The position numbers and the translations under genes were made by a program. The notes beneath the pieces were generated by a model. The model made no database searches, was not told where the DNA came from, and worked only from the letters and a program-made list of their open reading frames with translations. DNA of 64,000 nucleotides from positions 10,049,001-10,113,000 of the forward strand of contig NC_045148.1 of NCBI RefSeq assembly GCF_008831285.2, given 5' to 3'. Positions 1 to 10,900 of this stretch are shown piece after piece. This DNA comes from Nymphaea colorata (taxonomy: Eukaryota; Streptophyta; Magnoliopsida; Nymphaeales; Nymphaeaceae). How positions within the stretch are numbered: position 1 is the stretch's first letter; the number at the start of each line of letters is the position of its first letter.

Positions 1-2421
1 CTAAATTAATGCAGAAAAGTGCACTATTGAAGATGAAAACGGAAGAACTATTGGTTAAAGATAAGAACATTTCCATTTTAAAGATCAATGCTGAACGCAA
101 ATGGTTGATACTTACAGCAACTGTGCATGCAATGTACCCAGGCTTCTCTCTGTAATCTATCCTTCTAACACAGATTAGAATGAAAGCCCCAATATACCAA
201 GGTATTGCAGCAAGAAAGAAGCCAATAATAAACCTTAAACAAGGACAGAAGAATTTGTTAGATTCAAAATTACCTTACCTGTGATGATTAATTACTAGAG
301 TGAAACAAGCATAATATAGTAGACCTGATATCTGCTCATGCACGCGCCCATGATTAAAAAAGACAAGCAAAAAATCTTGAAACAACTACTAGATGGAAAA
401 ACGGTTAAGCAGAACACTGAAATCTACTTTGATTTTCACACAATTATTTGAGGTCATCTTCTGCAGATAGTGAACTAATCTCACACGATTCCTGTTGACA
501 CTTGCTATCTGAATTAATTTACGACAAACCAAAAAATGTGCTCAACTCAGTCATGGTTTATCTCATCCTTTCAAACCGTAACGGGGCTAGATATTTTTCC
601 CTTACGAGGACAACTCCATGAAAAGCTGATCCAACAGATCCAATGGAACAGCACGGAGCTATATATAATAGCATCTCTTTAGAGATGAAAAATTTGCCAC
701 CATAAGTCGAGTGCCTCAGATTCAATTAAGCCCCTGCTTTTATAAGCACGTAGACCATATGACGCCTTTAACTATTCCGAACTATTCAATTACAGAGAGA
801 AAATACAACTTACAGAAACCAGCCCAAGCCAATGCCACAGCAAGGAAGACGACGTTCTCTTACAGGTGTCCCCTCTGCAACCGCATAGCCTTGAGATCAC
901 CAAACAACAAGAAGCACACACCTCTTAGTACATAAATTAACAAGAAATGGCTACTTTTAAAGAAGGAAGAAAGACAATTACATGTGAAGGAAACACAAAA
1001 AGTGAAAAGGAGGACAAAAAGCAATGCATTGTCATGATTGACCCATGAAACTTATAAAATGCTCTGCCACGCAAGACAAACACCATGAGTCCCATCCAGT
1101 GGTGGACTACACCACTCTTTGGAACGCATTGGTATTCAAGAAGGGAGCATGAACGCTACAAGTGCTTTGGGGTTGAATAGGAGTAGATTTATTCTACAGT
1201 TCAAGCTTAGGTTCTAGCAAATTCTAGCCAACTGTTATAGTCTTATCTCGACAAGCCGAAGCCTCAGCTAGCTCAGTTAGTTTCCCACCTCCTAGGTAGC
1301 ATATTTATGATTCCCACCCATATGGATGTAGAAAAATCCTATGTCATTTAGGATAGACAGATGAAGACTATTTGGGAACTCTAGATGGAAGTTTGAGTTT
1401 AAAATCACAAGCACCACAGATCAGAATTTCTTTGGGGAGACCTTGATGGTTGACCGATGTATAAAAATTAGTAGCCTTTTGGGGATCCAAGCAGATTCTA
1501 ACTACTGGATTGATCATCGAGAAAGTCCATTTGGCTTTCCTGATCAAACCAATTAGTAGACTAGAAAAACGAGAGATGAGATCATAGCTATCACAAACTA
1601 CAATTACGCTTTCACCACAGCTCTCTGACAAACACGGAATCACTTCCATATCAGTAGAAGAAAGAGAAGAGGAGCGTTTGAACAAATTCAACGCGTGGTA
1701 ATATCGAAGAAAAAGAAATGGGTACCAAATCAAGGCACTAAAACAAACTTCTTCCTGAAGATTCTTCGCTAAAAGACCTACAGAAGAAGCCCGATCAACT
1801 TAAATAACCAAGAATTGCCGTCAAACCAAAAGAATCACAGGCAGATCTTCAAACTCCATCTTCCACTCCAATTGATACTACAAAACGCCCGACGATAGCT
1901 CAGTAACAACATTTTTCGAGCCAATCACCATAGTAGCACCCTAAATGAGAGATCACACAGTCCTCTATCATTCTCTAAGCGATGATCCCGACAAGGCGAC
2001 AAGATCAAGCCCGAAGAGGACCCATCTCAGGAAATCCCCTGGAGAAACGAAGGAACTAATGGACGTCGCAGCAGGCGTCATCCACAACCCGAGATCCGAC
2101 CGACAGACATTAGTTCCCCGCCATTTTAGAGCAGTCCTATGGCTTCCAAGATCAGGAAAAGAAACAGGAAGAAGCATCACAGACAGTATGCATAGAAGCG
2201 TTAGTAAATAGTAGTATACCGGGTACAGTCTGGTAGCCATGGGGTGGAGGAGGAGGAGGAGGGTAGTAGGGTGGGGCGGACGGCACCGATCCTGGGGGAG
2301 GGACAGGCTGGGGGAAGCCGATAGCTGGCTGCCCCTGGGTATAGGAGGGCGCCCCTTCTCCCGGGAACGTTCCGTAGTATGGCGGCTCCCCTCCCTTGCT
2401 CTTCTCGCTCTCCCGGCTCAT
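1..2421 (-). CDS. 60S ribosomal protein L18a-like membrane protein (3' end missing)
   Basis: Coding exons on the minus strand: 2421-2220, 889-814 and 233-116. The last exon lies beyond position 1; the bases at the edge read, on this strand, as a pyrimidine-rich acceptor ending in TAG. Phases close exactly (G|GC, CT|G). The N-terminus is rich in Gly, Pro and Tyr and ends in HGYQTVPG. It is followed by GYAVAEGTPVRERRLPCCG and a hydrophobic segment GWFLFIIGFFLAAIPWYIGA, then a second hydrophobic stretch and DYREKPGYIACTVA. This is the plant 'RPL18a-like' family: small Pro-rich proteins with two membrane spans, named for weak similarity and not ribosomal subunits. Their function is poorly known. 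The leader just upstream of the ATG is GA-rich. Intron 1 (890-2219) holds a 121-codon open frame at 1368-1733 (-) that I do not recognise. Confidence 0.88.
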
Positions 2422-3656
2422 CTTTCCTTCTCTCTCTCTCAGAAGTCAGAGGGAAGAGAACAGGTCACACAGAAGCTGGGAAACGTTCAGCTCGTCTCGT
2501 CCTGTAAGATTACAACTGAGAGACAAACAGGGACAAGGCTCGCTTCTCTTTCACCGCTGCGAGCAGTGGCAGCCTTAACTACGAAAAAAACTCGATCCTT
2601 CCTGTATGGTCAACTCCATGAATCCAACCAATGCCTCCGAAAGATCGTTGGTCCCATCCGGATTTTTGTCACAAGTTGAAGAAGTTCACCGAAATATATG
2701 CAATTTTTATAAAAGAATTCGTTTCTGATTTGTTTATTTACTGATATTAAGAAGAGGAAATCTCATAGTTTGAATGCACCCCAATCATTATGCCAACACT
2801 AGCTGTTATTGTTTTGTTGATGTAATTTTCCAACGTCTTTACTTTCTTCTGGTATTCAAAAGAGAATAGAAAAGAAAAGAAAATTCTGCATACAGCTCAA
2901 ATGTGGTAATATATCAAGCTTGTCTAATTGGAATTTCCTTTTTGTCTTTTTTATGATTTATTCGTTTCAGTTCTTAACTTTTTACTGACTTTTACCCTGA
3001 TTGATATCGATGTTGGACGTACAAAAGAATAATTTTCTTTCTTTACCCTTCAAAGTTTTGTGCCTATCAAAGTTAAATGTTCTCAAGATATTTTTTTCCC
3101 TTTATAAATGCACAACACTGTCAGGAAACATTATAGCAGCTACAATCACACTATTTTTCCAAATATTTAGTAGCTGATAATTGACTCGGCCACATTTCAT
3201 AATAAATATAAGCCGGAGTTTGTGCTATTCTAATAAATTAATCTTTTGGGACTAAACATGTTTTCCATCCTTGTCCCATAGTTTTCATTGACAACTAGAG
3301 GAAACTGCATCCAGGTCGAGAGACTTTGTCGCTCACTCGGTACGGTATAACTTAAGCCTAGTACTCCTGCACTAGAGGCTTAGCTTAACTTTACCTATTT
3401 AAACTTATGATTTTGGTTGATGCCCACAGAAATCAAACCAAATATCAAACTTATATATAGATGCAGATCCATATGTGGGCTTGTGTAGGCAGTTGCCCAC
3501 ACAATTTCATAACTTTGTTTTTTCATATTGGTGATTATCAACAATTCGTTTATTGATCACTGTGTGCCCTTTAATTATTTGCCTAATGCCCCTTAATCAT
3601 TTTATTACGTCCAAGAATTTTTTAAATAAGCACCCCTTGGCAAAAAATGTCTTGAC

Positions 3657-4191
3657 TAGGGCACATGAGCCAAGTCGAGCATGAGCTTGGCCAGCTCGAA
3701 CTCGACTAGCTCAAAAAACTCGAGCTTGAGCTCGGCTTGAACTCGAGTCAAGCTCCTTGTAGCAAGCTCGAGCTCGACTCAACTATACAAAATCGAGCTC
3801 CGCCTCGAGTCGTTTAGCCCATTTAACTCGTTTAGGCATTAACTCTAGTAAGCATTAACTTGTTTAGGCATTAACTCATGTAAACATTAACTCGTTTAAC
3901 TTGTTTAAGAGTTTAACTTGAGTAAGCATTAATTCATGTAACTTGTGAAAATTTGTTTTTGTCCTAAAAGTTAAAACCAATGATTTGGTGAACCGGTTTT
4001 GGCAATATTGTATAGAGTGTCTGTTTGTGAGTCGAGTCAAGTTCTAGAAGCTCTAACTGGACTCATTTATTGTTTCAAGTATCTTTGTAAGCTCGAACTC
4101 GGCTCGTTTATAAATGGGTCGAGTACGAGCCAAGTTTTTTTTAGCGAGTCCAAGTTGAGCCCGAGTTGACTCGGCTTGTTGTGCAGCCCTA
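3657..4191. mobile_element. Non-autonomous hAT-type element with perfect 8-bp TSD
   Basis: This 535-bp element begins TAGGGCAC and ends GCAGCCCTA, so its tips form an imperfect inverted repeat. It is flanked by an identical 8-bp direct repeat, GTCTTGAC, at 3649-3656 and 4192-4199. Eight-bp target duplications with TAGGGC-type tips fit the hAT superfamily. The interior is built of short variants of GAGCTCGA and ACTCGTTTA with no coding capacity. The perfect target duplication suggests a fairly recent insertion. Related decayed fragments lie near 4385-4475 and 56725-56855. Confidence 0.8.
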
Positions 4192-4384
4192 GTCTTGACT
4201 ATATCCTTGCTTATATATGTTTGTTTGCCAATGAAACTTGTGTGAGACAAGTTTTATATGGATCACTTATCTTTGTTTCAAGGATGAAAACAATTTCGTG
4301 AAGATTTAAGGGGATGATTCTTCCTCATTTTAAGGTGAACGTAAGTACTGGAATACTAAAGTCGATACAAGCTTGTTCTATGGA

Positions 4385-4475
4385 GCTCGATTTGAGTTCG
4401 ACTAAGTCTAGGCTTGAGCTCGAGCTGGTCCAACTTAAGCTTGACTCGGCTTGTGTGCAACCCTACTCAAGTATG
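4385..4475. repeat. Fragment of the GAGCTCGA hAT-type family
   Basis: A short stretch of GAGCTCGA-like motifs ends in GTGCAACCCTA, matching the right tip of the element at 3657-4191. No left tip or target duplication was seen. Confidence 0.45.
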
Positions 4476-4796
4476 TCATAATATTAAAACTTGTTTCAAC
4501 ATGTAAAAACAAAATATTGAGAGTAAATACTTTGGATAACAAACCCGAATGGCATAGTGTGACTGGTTGGATGAGTACACCAATCTGGTCATTAATTTGA
4601 AGGGAATAACCACAAGTTCACCCAAGTCCAAGTCTTTACAAGTGTAGGGAGGAGCTTCTGCCGCTTCAATAAAAAAAAAAAAATTGAGTAACAAGTTTTC
4701 AATAACAAAGTTTGGTGAAATTTGTCAAAAGTAGAAGATAACCGGGAATTTGGCTCTTAAATTTGCTAAAAATGATGGTCCCCATATTACCTACAG

Positions 4797-4797
<1 letters not shown>

Positions 4798-4838
<41 letters not shown>
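4798..4838. repeat. (TA)n microsatellite
   Basis: A pure TA dinucleotide run of about 40 bp. Confidence 0.95.
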
Positions 4839-4841
<3 letters not shown>

Positions 4842-5698
4842 GTTTCTAACACTTATGGCCAATCGAACCTACTGAAAGCAACATAAAGAAGTAGAAAATA
4901 ATTGAGGCTATGGACAGTTTGGAGTAATGCATTAGGACGTAATTTATAAAAACCATCGTGCTTTGACTTCAAGAATCAAAGCTTCGATGAACAAATGTTC
5001 AAAATTTCCAACTCTGGAAATATGAACTCCGTCCTTCAAGAAGCAAAAATCTACTCTTTTTTGGTTTATTTGATGTGAGAATTAAATTTTATAGAAAAAC
5101 AAGATTCAGTTCATTTGAATTCGTAATTTATGAGCTATACCATTTTACTTACGCATCCAAATAAGCTTTTGTGAAACTATACTTTTAAGTTATTAAATTG
5201 TCACAATCTCTCTCTCTCTCATTTTTTTTTTTCTTTTCTCTCTTAAATGGCAAGGTACCTTTCAAGAAGGAAACATTGAGGTAACCCCTACTGCCACGCC
5301 TTTTAGGGCAAAAAAGCAGAAAATTTTGTAATTAGATTGCACCCATTCTTTTTTTTTTCTCTTTCCATAAAATAATTGAGTTTTTGGGACACATTAGTGT
5401 ACATATATATATATATACTCGAAACTGACTTGGAGTCACGTGAGAGCTAGTTTGGGCAGTTGCCCTTACAATCCCATATAAATTGGTCTATTATATATTG
5501 GTTGAATTTGAAGGAAAAATCTAACACCATATCTCAATCCACAACCAACTTCACAATATGAATCCAATCTAATTTGATTTCCAGATTCACATCCGAATCT
5601 GAATCATACTTTTAAACCAAATTCAAACACCATGATGAGATATAAAGATAAAAATAGATGGGCCTTGGGTACATGATATTTATTTTAAATTGAATCCT

Positions 5699-5884
5699 AT
5701 TCAAATCTGAATCCAATTGGATATTTACTTAAATGTGAATTGGAACCTGTTCAGAAGTCATTCTTAAATTCTAACCTGATCTGATTTCTCAATCCAAATC
5801 TGAATCCTATTGGATATTTACTTAAATGTGAATTTGAACCTGTTCAGAAGTCATTCTTAAATTCTAACCTGATCTGATTTCTCA
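5699..5884. repeat. Tandem duplication, 93-bp period
   Basis: Two near-identical copies of about 93 bp, rich in AATCTGAATCC motifs. The matching GGATATTTA blocks start at 5719 and 5812. A (TA)n tract follows directly. Confidence 0.8.
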
Positions 5885-6376
5885 ATTATATATATATATA
5901 TATATATATATTATATTTGATTTTGGATATGTGATCTTAATTGGGATTTATCAAAATCCCTAAGTGCTCCAATGCTTAAAAGAGAGGTTATGGCAATATC
6001 TACTAGTATCCCTCCATTTTTATGAGGCAAAAATTTTCTTAATAAATAGAGATCCCGCTTAGGTTTTGAAGCAGTTCTGGACCCTGAAGACAAGGGTACA
6101 AGATAGGGAATCTCCACTCATCTAAATGGCTTTAACAAATGATTTTTTTTTAACAAAATTGTAATTTTTCCAAGTTTTTTTATTGGGGTATTTTAATATT
6201 TTCTTCTATTTATTTTATTGTCCTCTACAAAGCAACTAAAGTTGCTAGCTATATATGTGGTGTATTGTTTTTCTCATAGCAGGTATATATTTTCTCAATT
6301 CCATCATGCTGGTTATAAGGATGTTAACGGGTTATGACCACGACTAAATCATACCTAATTTCCAAGCCTCAACTTA

Positions 6377-6705
6377 TAGGGATATTAACGGATCAGATTC
6401 AAAATGGATTTATCATAGCATTCAGATCGAAACTCATTTGAATATGAATAAAGAAAAGTACAAGATATCCTAATCCATTTTTCAAATTCTGAATATGCAG
6501 ACTTTTGTTTTCAAATATGAACTTGAATCCAAGCTTCAAATACACAATCGGATCCGAATATGATATGCGAAGAACTTACTTTAAAAATGAATGGTTATCA
6601 GAAACAGGCTGCTTGTTTAAAAATGGAGTCAAATCTAAACCTGAATGTGAAACTAATCAACATTAATTTAAACTCAAACCAAAAACTGATTGAACGTCAT
6701 CTCTG
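6377..6705. mobile_element. TAGGGAT-type small DNA transposon (copy 1)
   Basis: Starts TAGGGATATTAACGGATCAG and ends AACGTCATCTCTGA, whose reverse complement is a similar TAGAGATG-like tip. The interior is rich in AAATCCGAAT-like motifs. It resembles the 45261-45690 copy. No clear target duplication was found, so the ends are approximate and the superfamily assignment is tentative. Confidence 0.45.
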
Positions 6706-7270
6706 AAATCTCAATCCAATTCAATTTCTTCTTCAGATGTTAATTTTTTATTTTCTTGTTTTTTCATATCCACCTTTTGTAACCTTTTTTTAAATTATCA
6801 AATGAACGAGTGTTTCTTATCATCACATTTGAAAATCTTTCAATAAATCCAAAATATATAACAAAAATGCTCTTATTTGTAGCAATAATTGGTGCTTCAT
6901 GTCAAATTAATGAAATGCTCAAGTAGTGAATATGATTTTAAGCTATAACTTTTTAGCCCCCAAAAGGGAGTCTGAAAACTGCCATTTTAGCATCATCTTT
7001 GCTTTAAATTTATCTGGTGATCGTTTTTTGTGATGGAAAAGAAACTGAAAATTTTCAAAGCATCAGCATGAACAGAGAGAGTGGAAACTTTGTTAACGTT
7101 GAACATTTCTGGAGCGCACGCAGCGGCAAGTCTTTCCCGTTAATAAGGTCACCCACCAGCACATGATCTGCTGGTTGATGTCTTTATGGAGGTGGGTGGA
7201 GAATGTGTGGGGCAGGTGACACCGTGGTGTTCAACCAACTACCCACCCACCTACCACAGAGAGATGGAAA

Positions 7271-7402
7271 GAGGGAGAGAGACTTTGTATTTCATTTAAT
7301 TTTTGCTAGCAGCCGAGGGAGAGAGACTTTGTATTTCATTTAATTTTTGCTAGCAGCCGAGGGAGAGAGACTTTGTATTTCATTTAATTTTTGCTAGCAG
7401 CC
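7271..7402. repeat. Three perfect 44-bp tandem copies
   Basis: Exactly three copies of a 44-bp unit start at 7271, 7315 and 7359, with no spacer. Each contains GACTTTGTATTTCATTTAAT. The array lies about 540 bp upstream of the hydrolase start codon, so it may sit in that gene's promoter. Confidence 0.95.
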
Positions 7403-7937
7403 TCCTTTTTGTAATTTGAAAACGGTTTGGGAGTCGTAAAAATTTTCGTTTAGCGTGTTACTCTCATTCGGCCTTCTTGATTACGGAATTAGAATTGTGG
7501 TAGATATTTTTGTTTTATTATAAGACTGATTCATACGTTGTTCGAGCGACAGATTGGCCAATTTCAGACCATAAGGTTCGCATGTTTAATCTATAGAATT
7601 TTCAGAATACACCTTAAATGATCAATTTGAAGTTTTCGGAAGTTCATGATACTAATAAATTCTTACTGCTTGGAAATTTTTTAGAGAAGCTTCCTGTTTT
7701 TCTGGGGGTTTGGCACGCTGTTTCTCTCCATTGTTTAAAGCGTCTATAACTACTGGCCCCCGGCCTTTCATTCTTCTGCTCCATAGCTGCTAGTACGTGA
7801 AGCCATCTCCCACTTCCCTTGGTTCTTCCTACTGGTGAACTCTCTCTCTGTTTGATACACCGCTCTGTTTCCTCCCCATCTGAGGGCTTCTCTCGTCTCA
7901 TTTGATTGGTGCTGTTAAATAAGCAGCGCAAGGAGAC

Positions 7938-10900
7938 ATGGCGCAGGAACCCATAAAATCTGAAGAAGTAAGCTGCCAGAGTTGCCTCTAATACGATCGA
8001 TCTAGGGAGTTTCTTTTCTTTTGTGTTAGATTGAATTGCAGAGCGATGTGTCGTGCTCAAAGATGATGTCGTGGCGTTTTGTTATCTTTAACGCGTTCCA
8101 TACTAGTTGACCATCTTTTCCTGCATGTATACAGGTGGTTCTCACGGAAGAGGTGGGCAGTGTTAGATTGATCACGTTGAACAGGCCTCAGCAACTGAAC
8201 GTTATTTCCTCAAAAGTGGTATGGATTAATATTCAGCTGGAACAATTTGTAACACCTATTTAAAAGCTCAGTCCTGTATTGAAGATTCATGAAAATATCG
8301 GTGATTATATGGCTTGGAAAATTGTCGGAGATTTTCCAAATCTTTGATATGAGACTAGACTTTCATAATGAGTAAATTACTTCTCGGTTTTAACTTTCTA
8401 ATGACGAGAATGAGAATGTTCATGTGTTAATGTGGATGACCATGATCAGGTGTCAATACTAGCTGAGACTCTAGAGAAATGGGAAGGAGAAGATGATGCA
8501 AAACTTATTGTTATTAAGGTTAGTTCCGTGACACTTAGAAAGAAGAAAAGAAGAGGTTTACTTTTCTGTTATGGGAAGTAACAACAATGCATATCCATTG
8601 TTACTAACAGGGAAGCGGGCGTGCATTTTCTGCTGGTGGGGATTTAAAGATGTTCTACACTGAAGGAAAGACAGGTAAGCTTCCTTCAAGTAGGTGTTCC
8701 AGTTGGGGAGAATGGTACTGCAGTTCTGAGATATGCAGCTTTTATTTTTTAATTTTGCTTGCTCGTCTGCTTTAACCTGTATTAGCTATACTTCTTCACT
8801 CTTGAGTTTCATAACGTCATGCAATTTGGTTGTAGCTATTAATACCAACGTTTTCATGTGTCATGGCATGATCTTCTGGCTTATTATAGTGTCTGTTGGA
8901 TACTACTGCTTCATGTAATACGTCTGTAGCCAAGTTGTATTAGTTGTTCATGACCAAGTTAGTCCATCTTTGGTTGTTCATAAAATCTGGGGTTAGGAAT
9001 CTTATTAGGACATCGCTCAGCCTTATCATACCAAAGTTGGTCTTCTAAGTGCATACTTTCTTCTTTTTTTTATTAACCTATGCCACCTCGTCATGCAGAT
9101 ATCTCTTGTACTGAGGTTGTCTATAGGATGTATTGGTTAGTTCATCACATCCATACCTATAAGAAGACAACGGTATATTACTCATCTTCTGTCTCTTCAC
9201 TATCCAAAATAAATACAAAGATGACTGGACAAGACATGCCCTTACCTTTTGAGTACTTTGCTTTCAAAGTATAGTGTACCAATAGTCTCCTGATTTCTGA
9301 TTGCAAAGTATAACGCTGTTGTCAGGTAGCTCTTGTTCATGGTATTGTCATGGGTGGAGGTGCATCACTCAGTGTTCCTTTGAAATATTCGGTCGTCACT
9401 GAAAAAACTGTAAGTGTAATCCTTTTGGGAGTGGTAGGTTACTCGTGATAAATAACTTTTATGGTAATTATCACGTCAGGTTAAAACATTATCCATGGGT
9501 GGAAAACACTGATAAATTACTGTCTATTTAAATAATTTTTGCTAGTTTCTTATTTCTTCATTTAAAACTGGTTCAGATGAGACAACAGATTGAAAAGTAT
9601 TTCTATTTCCTTCTTCCTTCTGTTTGGCAGGTTTTTTCAGTGCCTGAAGCTAGTGTAGGATTCCATACAGACTGTAGTTTCTCTTACATTCTTTCACATC
9701 TTCCAGGGCATTTAGGTGAACTTTGCCTAACCTTACACATTATTAAAAGATGATATAGTCATTGTATACCATTTGAATGCTTTGTCAATAATCACAGGGG
9801 AGTACCTGGCCTTGACTGGCGCCAGACTGGATGGAAAGGAAATGCTTTCTGCAGGCCTTGCTACCCATTTCGTCCCTTCTGCTGTAAGATTTAGCTTGCT
9901 GCTTCTATTCCAGCTGATCCTTTTAACCATACCAATTAGTAGCTTGAATTTAAGGCAGCACCTCTCTAGATTAAGTTCTGTTGGTACCTGTTCATGCATT
10001 TCTTTCAATTTCTAACACTTGTTCTCGGCTATGAAATAGTTTTATACTTTTATTCCCCTATCTAATCCAAAGATGCATAGCTTGAGTTGCTAAAAGCCAA
10101 TTGACCAAGTTATCCATATGTTTTGAGTATCTAGCTTGATCCTTTCCATCCTACAGTTTAAGTAACCAAATTCGTAGCCAGATTAAACTGCATTAGAAAA
10201 TATGTTGAGCATCACATCATTGTGGTCTTCTATTCATGGCAGAAAATGGTTGAGCTTGAGAAGCGCTTGCTTAGTTTGGACTCTGGTGATGAAAGTGCTG
10301 TCAGTTCTGCAATTGAGGAATTCTCAGTACCTGTCGAACTCAATGAGAAAAGCGCCCTGAACAAGTAAGAAAAGTCAAAATCAGCAATTCTGGAATAGTT
10401 GTCTTTAGAAGAAAAACAAGAAATACCCTCATTCAGACATTGCATCACTATGAGATTACTTTTCCTCTTACTATTGTTTCTGTATATCTATTCCTTCCAT
10501 TTTTCCTATTCTTGCAGGAAAAAGGTAATAGATAAATGCTTTTCTCAAGGATCCGTGGAGGAAATCATAAGTGCATTGGTCAGTATGAAACTGCTTACTT
10601 GAATTCTTTTGTTTGATATCCAAAATGAGGACTGCAAGACTTAACCTTTGATGCACATAATGAGCCACCATAGACATGCATATGCACACCTTTAGATTTT
10701 GGTAATTGGTATGAAACAATTAGATCAGATTCTCAGAATACCCATTCAAGCACCATTTATACATGTTGCATAAGTGTCTGTAATTTCCTTCGATTGAAAC
10801 ATGTTCAAATACCATCAGCTATTCAATGCCACATGATGGTGCACAGAAAAAATTAAGGATAATATTTATGGACCATCTCAATGTCTAACTGCTGTCATAA

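Larger units (their letters stand above)
2422..7937. other. Intergenic region, repeat-rich
   Basis: No gene recognised. It contains the leader and promoter side of the RPL18a-like gene, a hAT-type element (3657-4191) and a fragment of the same family near 4385-4475. It also has (TA)n tracts at about 4798-4838 and 5887-5911, a 93-bp tandem duplication (5699-5884), a TAGGGATATT-type element (6377-6705) and a triple 44-bp repeat (7271-7402). The 3' part should include the promoter and 5' UTR of the hydrolase gene starting at 7938. Short open frames here look random. Confidence 0.6.

Noticed and set aside
1368-1733. 121-codon minus-strand open frame within intron 1 of the RPL18a-like gene
   Set aside because: Lies wholly inside an intron and matches no known family; mentioned in that gene's entry but not called.
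2239-2679. 146-codon plus-strand open frame
   Set aside because: It is antisense to exon 1 and leader of the RPL18a-like gene, and its Arg/Gly-rich composition comes from the Pro-rich coding strand.
7271-7402. Three regularly spaced direct repeats, CRISPR-like at first sight
   Set aside because: The copies are contiguous 44-bp units with no spacers, and the DNA is from a plant nucleus.
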